Source: Akkermansia sp. (GTDB lineage: Bacteria > Verrucomicrobiota > Verrucomicrobiia > Verrucomicrobiales > Akkermansiaceae). From it: a stretch of 38,059 nt of DNA. Shown here piece by piece: positions 8,095-17,137 of the stretch; position 1 is the stretch's first letter, and every line of letters begins with the position of its first letter. Where the stretch lies: NCBI GenBank assembly GCA_017409465.1, contig JAFQSQ010000030.1:1-38059 (forward strand), read 5' to 3'. Made by a program: the position numbers and the translations under genes. The notes beneath the pieces were generated by a model, which saw only the letters and a program-made list of their open reading frames with translations, did no database searches and was not told where the DNA came from.

Positions 8095-8918
8095 GCAGAA
8101 GGTTCGGCTCGCTTTACCGCCTGCCAGGCAGCCTCCATGCGATCAGCAGAGGCTTCCTTCAAGTCGACACCCTCCTGTTTCAGGATGCGTTCCATGGCAT
8201 TGAAGCGACGTTCAAACTTACGATTTGCCGCATCCAGAGCCAGCTCCGGGTCCACTCCGCGACGGCGGCAGAGATTGACAATAACAAAGAGTAAATCACC
8301 CAGTTCCTCCTGCACATGAGGATCATCATCCGGCAGCTCCAGAGTCTCGGCCACCTCGTCAGTCTCCTCTCGAATCTTGTCAACCACCCCGGCATGATCA
8401 GGCCAGTCGAAGCCGACCTTGGCTACTTTTTTCGTGATTTTATACGCCCGCAGCATCGAGGGGAGCCCCTTACCGCAATCCTGAAGATACGGTTTATCCT
8501 CAATAGAATGCTCCCGGCGTTTGATCTGATCCCACTGCGTCAACACGCCTTCCGTATCGCGCACCTCAGACTGAGCAAAAACATGAGGGTGGCGGCGAAC
8601 AAGCTTATCAGCCAGTTCACAGGCTATTTCGGAAAGTCCGAATCCGGCATCAGGGTTTTCCCTCGTAAGCTCGGCATGGAAAATCACCTGCAGCAACACA
8701 TCGCCCAGCTCTTCACGCATGTGAGCCCAGTCTCGAGAGCGTATGGCGTCAATACACTCATAGCACTCTTCCAGCAAGTTGCTGATGATAGAATCATGTG
8801 TCTGCTCGGCATCCCAGGGGCAGCCGCCGGGCTGCCGCAGGCGGTGCATGATTGCCACTGCGCGTTCCACCTGCCGCTCGGGTTCGCGGCAGTGAATCAT
8901 CTCCTCATCCGTCATCAT
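8091..8918 (-). CDS. mazG: MazG-family nucleoside triphosphate pyrophosphohydrolase
   Basis: 275 aa, the length of full two-domain MazG. It hydrolyses (d)NTPs to the monophosphate plus pyrophosphate, clearing aberrant nucleotides and affecting stress signalling. The N-terminal domain has CPWDAEQTH, the metal-binding LLEECYECIDAI (Glu50, Glu51, Glu54) and MREELGDVLLQV (Glu69, Glu70, Asp73). The second repeat shows KIREETDEVAET and VQEELGDLLFVIVNL. The middle KVGFDWPD and C-terminal ANRKFERRFNAME blocks are typical. The ATG at 8918 overlaps the stop of the upstream gene in an ATGA, and its own end overlaps the next gene the same way. It is the only confidently assigned enzyme in this operon. 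Confidence 0.95.
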   Translation of the reverse strand: MMTDEEMIHCREPERQVERAVAIMHRLRQPGGCPWDAEQTHDSIISNLLEECYECIDAIRSRDWAHMREELGDVLLQVIFHAELTRENPDAGFGLSEIACELADKLVRRHPHVFAQSEVRDTEGVLTQWDQIKRREHSIEDKPYLQDCGKGLPSMLRAYKITKKVAKVGFDWPDHAGVVDKIREETDEVAETLELPDDDPHVQEELGDLLFVIVNLCRRRGVDPELALDAANRKFERRFNAMERILKQEGVDLKEASADRMEAAWQAVKRAEPSA

Positions 8919-9283
8919 TTCTCAAGCCTTCCCATGCGGGGATTTCTGCCATGGAACCCGCGTGTGTGGTTCGCCGGGCGGGTCTTACCAATAAGCGCCG
9001 GACATTCCTTGCGTTCGTTGGTAGCCTTTCCGGCCAGGATATCGTCAATGTGTTCCACCATACTCCAGGAAACGCGGCGCCGCTGGTACTTACGCCAGAG
9101 GAGATCGCGCAACGCCTGCCATATTTCCGTCGTAAAATCCGCCGGGGAGAACTCCACCTCATCGCGCTGGCTGCGCCCCACCTTAGGCGCCACCATCAGC
9201 TGCCACCATCCTCCGAAATACTGAGCCTCGTAGATAACCTTATTGCCCTCAACATCCTTATCCTGCCAGGAGAACTTTTCCAT
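8915..9283 (-). CDS. Small conserved-looking protein of unknown function
   Basis: 122 aa with no signal peptide or membrane segment. A compact, aromatic-rich N-terminal half (SWQDKDVEGNKVIYEAQYF, GGWWQLMVAPK) leads to a helical-looking stretch (FTTEIWQALRDLLWRKYQRR) and a basic tail. I do not recognise the family. It is supported as a gene by its position: 21 bases after the preceding gene and a 4-base ATGA overlap with mazG. Its start at 9283 has no Shine-Dalgarno sequence. Confidence 0.65.
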   Translation of the reverse strand: MEKFSWQDKDVEGNKVIYEAQYFGGWWQLMVAPKVGRSQRDEVEFSPADFTTEIWQALRDLLWRKYQRRRVSWSMVEHIDDILAGKATNERKECPALIGKTRPANHTRGFHGRNPRMGRLEK

Positions 9284-9304
9284 ATGCGGTATTTCTGTAA
9301 AAAA

Positions 9305-9835
9305 TCAGCGACTCCGGCGCCCACGCAGCTCGCGGTTGATGCGGTTCACATCGTCACGCATGGTAGGGGTAATCTCGCGGGCACCGGCTCCACCCGCATT
9401 CAGCGAAATGATGAGCGGTTTCGAGCGATTCCCTTGATTATCATACTTATAGATAACGCGCTGCACCAGCTTGAGACCGGGATGCGAGTACATGCGCTCC
9501 TCCACCAGCCGCGCACGGCTGTCGTAGCCGTATGAGACCTTGTAGATGATATTCTTTTTTGTACTATCGTAGATAATGCAGCTTACCAGCTGCCCGTACT
9601 TACCCTCTGTATAATCATTCACCGCCGCCAGGCGTCCGCTGGCAGTATAGGACGAACAGCGCATCCCTCGCCATCCGGCCTGGCGCTGGTAGATGGAGCG
9701 AGAGCCATCCGGGTGGCGTATCACGCGCACCATATCGCCACTTTCCGTCAGGTTGACGCCCTGCCCCTGCACCGGCTGCAGACCGGCCAGCACACAAACA
9801 AAACCTGAGCAAAGCGATACGATGAGCTTCTTCAT
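9305..9835 (-). CDS. Secreted protein of unknown function, first gene of the mazG operon
   Basis: 176 aa from ATG at 9835 (MKKLIVSLCSG). The frame is open further upstream to 9907, but a promoter whose -10 box ends 7 bases before this ATG fixes the start. A typical signal peptide (KK, then a hydrophobic run) probably ends near GLQPVQGQG. The mature part has short repeating Tyr/Gly strands such as KVSYGYDSRARLVEERMY and RVIYKYDNQGNR. These resemble the YD-type repeat style of secreted beta-rich proteins, though too short to call. A basic RELRGRRSR tail ends it. No enzyme motif is seen. Confidence 0.7.
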   Translation of the reverse strand: MKKLIVSLCSGFVCVLAGLQPVQGQGVNLTESGDMVRVIRHPDGSRSIYQRQAGWRGMRCSSYTASGRLAAVNDYTEGKYGQLVSCIIYDSTKKNIIYKVSYGYDSRARLVEERMYSHPGLKLVQRVIYKYDNQGNRSKPLIISLNAGGAGAREITPTMRDDVNRINRELRGRRSR

Positions 9836-9842
9836 GGGTGGT

Positions 9843-9871
9843 ATTGTACCCATTTCGGCCACGTAAGGCAA
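9843..9871 (-). promoter_or_regulatory. Promoter of the five-gene mazG operon
   Basis: Minus strand: -35 TTGCCT (9866-9871), 17-bp spacer, -10 TACAAT (9843-9848), then 7 bases to the ATG at 9835. The expected transcription start coincides with the start codon, so the mRNA should be leaderless. Confidence 0.6.
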
Positions 9872-9924
9872 GCGCAAAGCATGTCGTAGCATACGCGGCA
9901 CCGGCATTAACCCGAGAGAATCAT

Positions 9925-11013
9925 TCAGTCATTGACGACATCCATCAGTTCCTTGAGTCGCGCATAGGCTCCGCTCTTGAAGCTGAAGCTCAGGCGAGGA
10001 AGCTTCGCCAGCATCGGCTCGGGGTCAGAATCATCACCATCGACGTTCTGCTCCAGATCCGACAGAGGCATCAGATCCGCAAAGTCAGCCTTAATCCAAT
10101 CCAGTAACTCCTGCGATGCCGGATTATTCAGACGAATCACCACCTTTTTCCCCTCGAAGTAATAGGAGTGAAAACGACTGTAAAAACGGGCGATATACCC
10201 ATAGGCATCTTCCGCGCTCTTACTCACGTACAGCAGGCTCATATCCTCCGGCGAAATCAGGTGGTCAGCCAACAATTCCTTACTGGCAAACCTCATCCAA
10301 CGCGCCCAGAACGTCTCTCCCGGCGGATCCAGTAAGACCACGGGGAAAATGGTGCATTTGCCGGTCTGCATCAGCGTCACCGTTTCAAAGATTTCATCCA
10401 TTGTCCCGAATCCCCCCGGAAACGCGACCAATGCGTGCGTCTGTTTCAACAGATTGAGTTTGCGCGTAAAGAAATAGTAAAAATTCATCATCTTATCACT
10501 ACCATCAACCACCGGGTTGGGGTGCTGCTCAAAAGGCAGTGTGATGTTCAGGCCAAACGATTTTTCGCGTCCGGCACCCTCATTGGCAGCCTGCATGATA
10601 CCCGGGCCACCACCGGTAATAATCATGTAACCATGCTCCGATGCCAGCCGGGCAAAATCCACTGCCTGCCTGTAGCTGGCCTCGTGAGATTTGGTACGCG
10701 CGGAACCAAAGCAGGTAATCTTGCGCACATTACGGTAAGGGTGGAACATCTTATCCGCCACGAACAACTCATCCAATGACGTGTTCATGATTTCCAATTC
10801 ATGCTCACCCAGTTCACTGGCAGCAGCATTCATCACCGTAGCCAGCATCTGCAATATCGTCTCAGGATCGTGCTTACCACAAAACCGACGAGAGAGATCA
10901 TACAGATTGGCATCCAGTACAGGATTTCCCGTACTGATCGGAATGGTGAACCCCGACGGCCGCTCAGCCCTGCTATTCAAATCACGCGATGCAAGAAATT
11001 CCGGCTTACTCAT
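9925..11013 (-). CDS. LOG-family protein (putative nucleotide 5'-monophosphate phosphoribohydrolase)
   Basis: 362 aa from ATG at 11013 (MSKPEFLASR). The longer in-frame start at 11085 would place the promoter inside the gene. Rossmann-like LOG/lysine-decarboxylase-like domain with CFGSART (about 101-107), ITGGGPGIMQAANEGA (about 132-147) and the signature FPGGFGTMDEIFE (198-210). Family members hydrolyse the N-glycosidic bond of nucleoside monophosphates, releasing ribose 5-phosphate, for example cytokinin activation or nucleotide salvage by PpnN. About 95 extra N-terminal residues and a C-terminal extension make it much longer than the ~190-aa minimal LOG, nearer the long bacterial forms. 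It is monocistronic, 89 bases upstream of the mazG operon. The exact substrate is unknown. Confidence 0.88.
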   Translation of the reverse strand: MSKPEFLASRDLNSRAERPSGFTIPISTGNPVLDANLYDLSRRFCGKHDPETILQMLATVMNAAASELGEHELEIMNTSLDELFVADKMFHPYRNVRKITCFGSARTKSHEASYRQAVDFARLASEHGYMIITGGGPGIMQAANEGAGREKSFGLNITLPFEQHPNPVVDGSDKMMNFYYFFTRKLNLLKQTHALVAFPGGFGTMDEIFETVTLMQTGKCTIFPVVLLDPPGETFWARWMRFASKELLADHLISPEDMSLLYVSKSAEDAYGYIARFYSRFHSYYFEGKKVVIRLNNPASQELLDWIKADFADLMPLSDLEQNVDGDDSDPEPMLAKLPRLSFSFKSGAYARLKELMDVVND

Positions 11014-11019
11014 ACTGAT

Positions 11020-11048
11020 ACTATGCCTCAAATGCGAGACATTGTCAC
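11020..11048 (-). promoter_or_regulatory. Promoter of the LOG-family gene
   Basis: Minus strand: -35 GTGACA (11043-11048), 17-bp spacer, -10 CATAGT (11020-11025), then 6 bases to the ATG at 11013. Predicted to give a leaderless transcript and to exclude the longer reading. Confidence 0.5.
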
Positions 11049-11160
11049 GAAAAAAAACACAATCCGATAAATTACTCGATTTCATCGTTTGCTTGTGCTA
11101 CCATGTGCGCATCATCCAACAATCAACATAGCCCACCCCTGCATTCTCAATGAAATCATT

Positions 11161-12291
11161 ATGAGCAAGACAACCTCAAAAAGGCAATCAAACCTGGAAC
11201 TCCTGAGAATAATCAGTATGTTACTGATTATTCTACAGCATTATTTCTTGCATGGCATTCTGATTCCGGCCGATGAAGCAACAGCGGCAGCTCTTCACAC
11301 AACACATGATTATTACTGGATTAAATTCCTGAGCACCTGGGCCGAAATAGGCGTCAACTGCTTCGTCTTGATAACAGGGTATTTTATGATCAGAAGTCAA
11401 TTTACCCTGAAAAAATTCCTTATTCTATGGAGCGGTATATTTTTCTACTCCATTGCGTATCTGCTACTAACCCTGGTGCTGAACCCCGGAAATCAGAATC
11501 CGGATTTTCCGGCCATTGGAATTTCCACAACTCTCATGGCTTTGTTTCCTATCCTGAGCTATGAATATTGGTTCCTGTCAACCTATATCATCCTCTGTGC
11601 ATGCACACCTCTCCTCAACAAATTACTGATCGGCTTAACAAAAACGCAATTTCAGGCATTTGTGGCAGGTATGATATTCATTCAGGTGTTTTTTCATGAA
11701 GGTGATTTCTTCCGCTTCCTGACCCTATACACAGTAGCCGCCTATATCCGGCTCCATCTTTCTCCTTCAACGTGGGCTCGGAAATATATATGGGGGATAT
11801 TCATCCTGAGCACATCAGTCCTACTTCTATTCTGTTACTGCCAGGAGTTTTTCACTCTCAGGCAGTCAACACCTCGAGTTATCCAATTTATTCAAACCCA
11901 CTGTCTGGCCGAAACATCTCTTACCGTACTGGTATTATCCATATCACTCTTTGCGCTATTCCTGAGAAGCGATATAGGTTCCAAGCCATCTATCAACACC
12001 GTCGCCTCCTGCACTCTGGGCGTCTACCTGATACATGACAACCCGTTTATACGACAGGCTCTGTGGAAAAATATGGGCAATCTGGACTGGGCAACTTCAC
12101 CCTATTTATATTTGCATTGTGCAGTTTGTGTAGTTGGAATCTTTATCGCATGCACGATCATCGATTATCTGCGAAAAATAGCGATTGAACCTACTTTCAA
12201 ATTACTCATCGATAAGGCCATCATACCGTGCATACAACAAACTGTAGCAATCCTGAAAAAGCCTCTCAAACGAGTCCTTCATCTCGACTGA
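11161..12291 (+). CDS. Membrane acyltransferase (acyltransferase-3 family)
   Basis: 376 aa from ATG at 11161 (MSKTTSKRQSNLELLRIISM). It has about ten membrane segments across the whole length. The N-terminal NLELLRIISMLLIILQHYF is the characteristic first helix with the catalytic-region His of this family (OafA, WecH, NolX-type), followed by WAEIGVNCFVLITGYFM. Such enzymes transfer acetyl or other acyl groups to sugars of surface polysaccharides or lipids. SCTLGVYLIHDNPFIRQALW near the C-terminus matches the late conserved YLIH-type helix. Base use is more AT-rich than in its neighbours, which may mean horizontal transfer. It stands alone and ends at a strong terminator. I found no clear promoter. 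Confidence 0.87.
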   Translation: MSKTTSKRQSNLELLRIISMLLIILQHYFLHGILIPADEATAAALHTTHDYYWIKFLSTWAEIGVNCFVLITGYFMIRSQFTLKKFLILWSGIFFYSIAYLLLTLVLNPGNQNPDFPAIGISTTLMALFPILSYEYWFLSTYIILCACTPLLNKLLIGLTKTQFQAFVAGMIFIQVFFHEGDFFRFLTLYTVAAYIRLHLSPSTWARKYIWGIFILSTSVLLLFCYCQEFFTLRQSTPRVIQFIQTHCLAETSLTVLVLSISLFALFLRSDIGSKPSINTVASCTLGVYLIHDNPFIRQALWKNMGNLDWATSPYLYLHCAVCVVGIFIACTIIDYLRKIAIEPTFKLLIDKAIIPCIQQTVAILKKPLKRVLHLD

Positions 12292-12303
12292 AAATGATGA
12301 ATA

Positions 12304-12343
12304 AAACAGGCATCCGGCCTGTTCATAGCCCGGATGCCTGTTT
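12304..12343. terminator. Bidirectional intrinsic terminator
   Basis: Perfect 14-bp stem (AAACAGGCATCCGG at 12304-12317 pairs with 12330-12343) with T-rich sequence on both exits. It lies between the convergent acyltransferase and leuB genes. Confidence 0.85.
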
Positions 12344-12365
12344 TCTACAGAGGCTTTCTGCCTGT

Positions 12366-13460
12366 TTATAATGCCGCGATGATGGCATCGCCCATGCCAG
12401 CGGTGCCGACACGGATTTCGCCCTCAGCGCCGGTAGCCAGGTCACCGGTGCGGTAGCCGGCGGCAATGACACGACGCACCGCGCGGTCAACGTCGTCAGC
12501 AGCAGCTGTTTCCCGGCAGGTGTAGCGCAGCATCATCCCCATGGAAAGAATCTGGGCAATGGGGTTGGCGATACCCTTCCCGGCGATATCGGGAGCCGAG
12601 CCGCCGGAGGGTTCATACAGGCCAAAGAAGCTTTCCGAGCCCCCACAGAGAGACGCACTGGGCAGCATTCCCAGTGAACCACAGACGATAGCCATCTCAT
12701 CAGTCAGTATATCGCCGAAGGTATTCTCCGTCACCAGTACATCAAACTGCCCGGGATGACGAACCAACTGCATGGCGGCATTATCCACGTACATATGGGA
12801 CAGCTCCACATCCGGGTACTCAGCGGCAATGGTGTTCATCACCTCGCGCCACATGACAGAAGACGCCAGCACATTGGCCTTATCCACGCTGCACAGCTTC
12901 TTGCTGCGGCCACGAGCAGCCTCAAACGCCACACGGGCGATTCGCTCCACCTCACTCTTCTTGTACACCAGAGTATCGATACCCACAATTTCACCATCGC
13001 GCTCGCCGTAGAACTTGGGCTCGCCGAAGTACATACCGCCCGTCAGCTCACGCACACAGAGGATATCGAAGCCATGGGGAATCAGAGACGTCTTGATGGG
13101 GGAAGCCTCCACCAGTTCCGGCAGGCAGATACCCGGACGCAAATTGGCGTAGAGCGAGAAATGCTTGCGGAGCGGCAGCAGGGCACCGCGTTCCGGTCGC
13201 TCATCAGGAGGCAGCGTATCCCACTTCGGGCCGCCAACCGAACCGAACAAAATCGCATCAGCCGCTTCACAAGCCGCCAACGTTTCTGCCGGCAGCGCCT
13301 TGCCACAGTTATCAATGCCGGCACCACCCACATAGCAGGCGGTGCGCTCCGTAGCAAAACCATGCTTCTTTTCCAGAGCATCCAGCACGCGCAGAGCCTG
13401 CTCCATCACCTCGGGCCCGATGCCGTCGCCCGCCAGTACTGCGATTTTATAGGTATTCAT
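12366..13460 (-). CDS. leuB: 3-isopropylmalate dehydrogenase
   Basis: 364 aa. It oxidises and decarboxylates (2R,3S)-3-isopropylmalate with NAD+ in the third step specific to leucine synthesis. The start is ATG at 13460 ([18 protein letters not shown]). An upstream TTG in frame lies between the promoter and this ATG. Family blocks are clear: [33 protein letters not shown] (substrate arginines), [13 protein letters not shown], the active-site [11 protein letters not shown], and the metal-binding [13 protein letters not shown], followed by [21 protein letters not shown]. It is monocistronic, not clustered with other leu genes here, and has its own promoter. Confidence 0.97.
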   Translation of the reverse strand: MNTYKIAVLAGDGIGPEVMEQALRVLDALEKKHGFATERTACYVGGAGIDNCGKALPAETLAACEAADAILFGSVGGPKWDTLPPDERPERGALLPLRKHFSLYANLRPGICLPELVEASPIKTSLIPHGFDILCVRELTGGMYFGEPKFYGERDGEIVGIDTLVYKKSEVERIARVAFEAARGRSKKLCSVDKANVLASSVMWREVMNTIAAEYPDVELSHMYVDNAAMQLVRHPGQFDVLVTENTFGDILTDEMAIVCGSLGMLPSASLCGGSESFFGLYEPSGGSAPDIAGKGIANPIAQILSMGMMLRYTCRETAAADDVDRAVRRVIAAGYRTGDLATGAEGEIRVGTAGMGDAIIAAL

Positions 13461-13471
13461 GTCCGGCGGCA

Positions 13472-13500
13472 AGTTTACCCCCGTCCCCTTTGTTTGTCAA
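13472..13500 (-). promoter_or_regulatory. Promoter of leuB
   Basis: Minus strand: perfect -35 TTGACA (13495-13500), 17-bp spacer, -10 TAAACT (13472-13477), then 11 bases to the ATG. Predicted leader about 4 nt, with no Shine-Dalgarno and no room for a leader peptide or attenuator. Confidence 0.75.
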
Positions 13501-13534
13501 GAGAATGAAGTGTGCACACCCCTGATGAACACAG

Positions 13535-13568
13535 AAGAGCAGGCTCTCGTGCGGGAGAACCTGCTCTT
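13535..13568 (-). terminator. Terminator of rplU-rpmA
   Basis: Stem AAGAGCAGG (13535-13543) pairs with CCTGCTCTT (13560-13568). Read on the minus strand it is followed by CTGTGTT. It lies 31 bases past the rpmA stop. Confidence 0.75.
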
Positions 13569-13598
13569 GTGTAAAAAACGAATGCTTATCCGAAAAGC

Positions 13599-13847
13599 TT
13601 AAGCCTCGGGGGCAACATTGACGCGGCGACCTTCGCGATCGAAGAACACACGACCGTCAACGAGGGAGAAAATCGTGTAATCGCGGCCCATGCCCACACC
13701 CTTACCGGGCTTGAACTTGGTACCACGCTGGCGAACGATGATGTTACCGGCGATGACAGCCTGACCACCGAACTTCTTCACGCCGAGGCGCTTGCTGCGG
13801 GAGTCGCGACCATTGCGGACGGAACCTTGACCTTTCTTATGTGCCAT
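13599..13847 (-). CDS. rpmA: 50S ribosomal protein L27
   Basis: 82 aa, standard length. The N-terminus [16 protein letters not shown] is the classic L27 tail that reaches the peptidyl-transferase centre, without the cleavable leader found in Firmicutes. It is followed by [20 protein letters not shown] and [20 protein letters not shown]. It follows rplU by 31 bases and shares its promoter. Confidence 0.98.
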   Translation of the reverse strand: MAHKKGQGSVRNGRDSRSKRLGVKKFGGQAVIAGNIIVRQRGTKFKPGKGVGMGRDYTIFSLVDGRVFFDREGRRVNVAPEA

Positions 13848-13878
13848 GACTTGTAAAAATCGATATAGGGGTTAATAA

Positions 13879-14199
13879 TCAGGCGTTGATAGCGGTAACC
13901 TGCACCTTGGTGAGAGCGGCGCGGAAGCCCTTCTTCTTGTGGAAGCCCTTGCGGCGCTTGAACTTGAAAGCGACACCCTTAGCGCCGCGAGCCTCGGGAT
14001 CCAGCACCTTGGCCGTCACCGTTGCGCCGGCCACCGTGGGGGTGCCAACCTTCGTTGCCTCGCCATCCTCAACCAGAAGCACCTGGTCGAACGTGGTCTC
14101 GCCATCCTTCTCCAGCCCGGCGATGCGATCCACGGTGAGCACGTCACCGACCGTCACGCGGTACTGCTTGCTGCCGGAAGTGAAAACTGCGTATGCCAT
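13879..14199 (-). CDS. rplU: 50S ribosomal protein L21
   Basis: 106 aa, standard length. The N-terminus MAYAVFTSGSKQYRVTVGD and the basic C-terminal block FKRRKGFHKKKGFRAALT are diagnostic for L21, which binds 23S rRNA. It is the first gene of the rplU-rpmA operon, with a strong promoter and a leader of about 40 nt containing a small GC hairpin (14224-14238), a possible regulatory leader. Confidence 0.97.
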   Translation of the reverse strand: MAYAVFTSGSKQYRVTVGDVLTVDRIAGLEKDGETTFDQVLLVEDGEATKVGTPTVAGATVTAKVLDPEARGAKGVAFKFKRRKGFHKKKGFRAALTKVQVTAINA

Positions 14200-14245
14200 A
14201 ATTCGTTAGTGTTTTGAGTTTGTCCCGCTCGATGCGGGCTGGCAC

Positions 14246-14273
14246 ATTATAATCATCATCCGTCTTTTGGCAA
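14246..14273 (-). promoter_or_regulatory. Promoter of rplU-rpmA
   Basis: Minus strand: -35 TTGCCA (14268-14273), 16-bp spacer, perfect -10 TATAAT (14246-14251). Unlike its neighbours it drives a normal leader (about 40 nt). AT-rich tracts upstream of the -35 (14275-14330) could act as an UP element. Confidence 0.75.
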
Positions 14274-14357
14274 GAAAAATTTCATCATTTTCTCAACTTT
14301 TTGTAAAAAAATTTTATTTTTATGTCAGATAGGGGGACAAAATACGGGACAAAAGGC

Positions 14358-14386
14358 TTGCAAATGGGCAGTGAGTGTATTATAGT
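14358..14386 (+). promoter_or_regulatory. Promoter of leuS
   Basis: -35 TTGCAA (14358-14363), 17-bp spacer, -10 TATAGT (14381-14386), then 10 bases to the ATG at 14397. In-frame ATGs at 14322 and 14364 lie before or inside the promoter and are excluded. Leader predicted at about 4 nt. Confidence 0.7.
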
Positions 14387-14396
14387 CGCGCGCGTT

Positions 14397-16979
14397 ATGT
14401 CAGAACGCAAGAACCCGTATCCTTTTGATGTATTTGAACCCAAGTGGCAAGGCATCTGGGACAATGAGAAAACTTTCAAGACCCTGAACCCCGGTGAAGC
14501 CGGGTTCGACTCCTCCAAGCCGAAGTGCTATATCCTGGACATGTTCCCCTACCCCAGCGGGGCAGGTCTGCACGTGGGTCACCCGGAGGGCTACACCGCC
14601 ACGGATATCGTGAGCCGCTACAAGCGCATGAACGGTTTCAACGTACTGCACCCCATGGGTTGGGACTCCTTCGGCCTGCCGGCGGAGCAGTACGCCATCA
14701 AGACCGGGCAGCACCCCTCCATCACCACCTACGCCAATATCGACACCTTCCGTCGCCAGCTCAAGATGCTGGGCTTCTCCTACGACTGGGACCGCGAGAT
14801 TGCCACGACTGACCCTCGCTATGTGCGCTGGACGCAGTGGATTTTCCTGCGTCTCTACAACTCCTACTACAATGAGGAACTGAAGAAGGCCCGCCCGGTG
14901 AGCGAGCTGGAGGAGCAGGGCTGGACCCGCGAACAGATTGACAATGTGCGCCTGGCCTACGTGGCAGAGGGCATGGTGAACTGGAGCCCGGATATGGGCA
15001 CGGTGCTGGCCAATGAGGAAGCAGAGGAATGGAAGAGCAAGGGCCACATTGTGGAGCGCCGCAAGCTGCGCCAGTGGATGCTGCGCATCACCGCCTATGC
15101 GGAGCGTCTCATCGATGAGCTGGAGCCGCTGGACTGGCCGGAGAGCATCAAGCTGTTGCAGCGCAACTGGATTGGTAAATCCACCGGTGCGGAGGTGAAC
15201 TTCAGCTGCGGCGAGCACACCATCACGGTCTACACCACCCGCCCGGACACGCTGTTCGGCGCCACGTACATGGTGCTTTCCCCGGAGCATGAGCTGGTGG
15301 CACAGATTACCACCCCGGAGCAGAAGGCAGCCGTGGTAGCCTACCAGGCAGCGTGTGCCGCCAAGAGCGACCTGGAACGCACGGACCTCTCCAAGGAGAA
15401 GACGGGCGTGTTCACCGGCGCCTATGCCACCAACCCCGTGAACGGCAATCAGGTACCCATCTGGATTGCAGACTACGTGCTGACGGGCTACGGCACCGGT
15501 GCCATCATGGCCGTGCCGGCACACGACAGCCGCGACTTCGAGTTCGCCACCAAGTTCAACCTGCCCATCATCCAGGTGGTGCAGCCGGATGATGCCGATA
15601 CCCCCTGGCAGGACTTCTGCGGGTATGACGGCACCATGGTCAACTCTGCCCACTTCAATGGGCTGCCCGTGCCGGAAGCCAAGGCCAAGATGATTGCCTG
15701 GCTGGAGGAGATGGGCTACGGCTGCGGCAAAGTGAACTACAAGCTGCGCGACTGGCTGTTCAGCCGCCAGCGCTACTGGGGCGAGCCCTTCCCCATCGTC
15801 TGGAACAGCGAGGACGGCAATCACTACGCCATCCCGGAGAGCGAGCTGCCCCTGCTCCAGCCGGAGATGGAAGACTTCAAGCCCAGCGGTGACCCCCGCG
15901 GCCCGCTGGTGAAAGCCACCTCCTGGATTCAGTACTCCGACACCTTCACCCGCGAGACCAACACCATGCCGCAGTGGGCCGGCTCCTGCTGGTATTACCT
16001 GCGCTATCTTGACCCCACCAACGACAACGCCTTTGTTGACCCCGAGGTGGAAAAATACTGGATGGGCGGTAACAATCCCGGCGGTGTTGACCTGTATGTG
16101 GGCGGCACAGAGCACGCCGTGCTGCACCTGCTCTATGCCCGTTTCTGGCACAAGGTGCTCTACGACTACGGTCTGGTCACCACCAATGAACCCTTCAACA
16201 AGCTCGTCAACCAGGGACTCATCCTGGGTGAGGACAGCCAGAAGATGTCCAAGAGCCGCGGCAACGTGGTGAACCCGGACGACATCGTGCGCGAATACGG
16301 CGCTGATTCCCTGCGCATGTACGAGATGTTCATGGGGCCGCTCAAGGAAGTGAAGCCCTGGCAGACCAAGGGTGTGGAGGGCATCAGCCGCTTCCTGGCT
16401 CGCGTGTGGCGTCTCGCCATGGTGGAGAACCAAGAGGGCGAGTGGGTGCTGTCCGACAACATCCGCGAAGCTGACAGCGGCGTGACCCCGGTTCGCAAAG
16501 AGGTCCACAAGACCATCAAAAAGGTGACGGAAGACATCGAGAGCATGAGCTTCAACACAGCCATCTCCAAGATGATGGAGTGTGTGAATGCCATGTACAC
16601 CGCGCTCAAGGACAATGCGGGCATCTGCCTGGCAGACTATGTGAGCCTGCTGCATGTGCTCAACCCCTACGCACCGCACCTCACGGAAGAGCTCTACAGC
16701 ATCCTGCAGCAGCGTTTCGCATCCCTGCCCGCCTGCCAGCTCTGCCAACAGACCTGGCCGACCTGGAATCCCGAATATCTGGTGGAAAACACGAAGGAAA
16801 TCGTCATCCAGGTGAACGGCAAGCTGCGTGACAAGATTACCGTGGCAGCCGATGCACCCAAGGAAGAGGTCGAAGCCGCCGCGCTGGCCTCCTCCCGCGT
16901 GCAGGAGCACACCGCCGGCAAGACCATCCGCAAGGTCATCGTGGTGCCCGGACGTCTGGTCAACATCGTGGCCAACTGA
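14397..16979 (+). CDS. leuS: Leucyl-tRNA synthetase
   Basis: 860 aa, usual bacterial length. A class I synthetase that attaches leucine to tRNA-Leu in the cytoplasm. The HIGH motif is HVGH at 59-62 in [15 protein letters not shown]. The CP1 editing domain shows [20 protein letters not shown] and [19 protein letters not shown]. The KMSKS loop is [16 protein letters not shown] (from 616). An anticodon-binding domain and the short C-terminal domain follow, ending [17 protein letters not shown]. The start at 14397 ([18 protein letters not shown]) matches the family and the promoter position. It is monocistronic and ends at a strong terminator. Confidence 0.98.
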   Translation: MSERKNPYPFDVFEPKWQGIWDNEKTFKTLNPGEAGFDSSKPKCYILDMFPYPSGAGLHVGHPEGYTATDIVSRYKRMNGFNVLHPMGWDSFGLPAEQYAIKTGQHPSITTYANIDTFRRQLKMLGFSYDWDREIATTDPRYVRWTQWIFLRLYNSYYNEELKKARPVSELEEQGWTREQIDNVRLAYVAEGMVNWSPDMGTVLANEEAEEWKSKGHIVERRKLRQWMLRITAYAERLIDELEPLDWPESIKLLQRNWIGKSTGAEVNFSCGEHTITVYTTRPDTLFGATYMVLSPEHELVAQITTPEQKAAVVAYQAACAAKSDLERTDLSKEKTGVFTGAYATNPVNGNQVPIWIADYVLTGYGTGAIMAVPAHDSRDFEFATKFNLPIIQVVQPDDADTPWQDFCGYDGTMVNSAHFNGLPVPEAKAKMIAWLEEMGYGCGKVNYKLRDWLFSRQRYWGEPFPIVWNSEDGNHYAIPESELPLLQPEMEDFKPSGDPRGPLVKATSWIQYSDTFTRETNTMPQWAGSCWYYLRYLDPTNDNAFVDPEVEKYWMGGNNPGGVDLYVGGTEHAVLHLLYARFWHKVLYDYGLVTTNEPFNKLVNQGLILGEDSQKMSKSRGNVVNPDDIVREYGADSLRMYEMFMGPLKEVKPWQTKGVEGISRFLARVWRLAMVENQEGEWVLSDNIREADSGVTPVRKEVHKTIKKVTEDIESMSFNTAISKMMECVNAMYTALKDNAGICLADYVSLLHVLNPYAPHLTEELYSILQQRFASLPACQLCQQTWPTWNPEYLVENTKEIVIQVNGKLRDKITVAADAPKEEVEAAALASSRVQEHTAGKTIRKVIVVPGRLVNIVAN

Positions 16980-17001
16980 TACCGCTCCACCCACCCCTTT
17001 C

Positions 17002-17033
17002 ATCCCCCGTCGGATATCCTGCCGACGGGGGAT
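17002..17033 (+). terminator. Terminator of leuS
   Basis: 12-bp perfect stem (ATCCCCCGTCGG at 17002-17013 pairs with 17022-17033) with an 8-base loop and a TTTT tail, 23 bases after the leuS stop. Confidence 0.85.
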
Positions 17034-17097
17034 TTTCCATTCCTGCGGGGGCAGCGACACGTTTTTTATATTCAGCGCAGGAAGCGCATTCGTATTC

Positions 17098-17126
17098 TTG
17101 ACCCACGGACAGGAGGATGATAGAAT
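17098..17126 (+). promoter_or_regulatory. Promoter of the DUF4011 helicase gene
   Basis: -35 TTGACC (17098-17103), 17-bp spacer, -10 TAGAAT (17121-17126), then 11 bases to ATG 17138. An AGGAGG at 17111-17116 lies within the spacer, directly abutting an earlier ATG (17117), so it is not a usable ribosome site for this promoter. Confidence 0.7.
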
Positions 17127-17137
17127 ACCGTGTAGTT

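Noticed and set aside
14400..17060. 886-aa open frame antisense to leuS
   Set aside because: A shadow of a long GC-rich gene: its composition is His/Gly/Val-rich and it has no recognisable domain, while leuS on the other strand is certain.
17111..17119. Shine-Dalgarno and ATG start for the helicase at 17117
   Set aside because: AGGAGG abuts the ATG with no spacing and lies inside the promoter spacer, so it would not be in the transcript.
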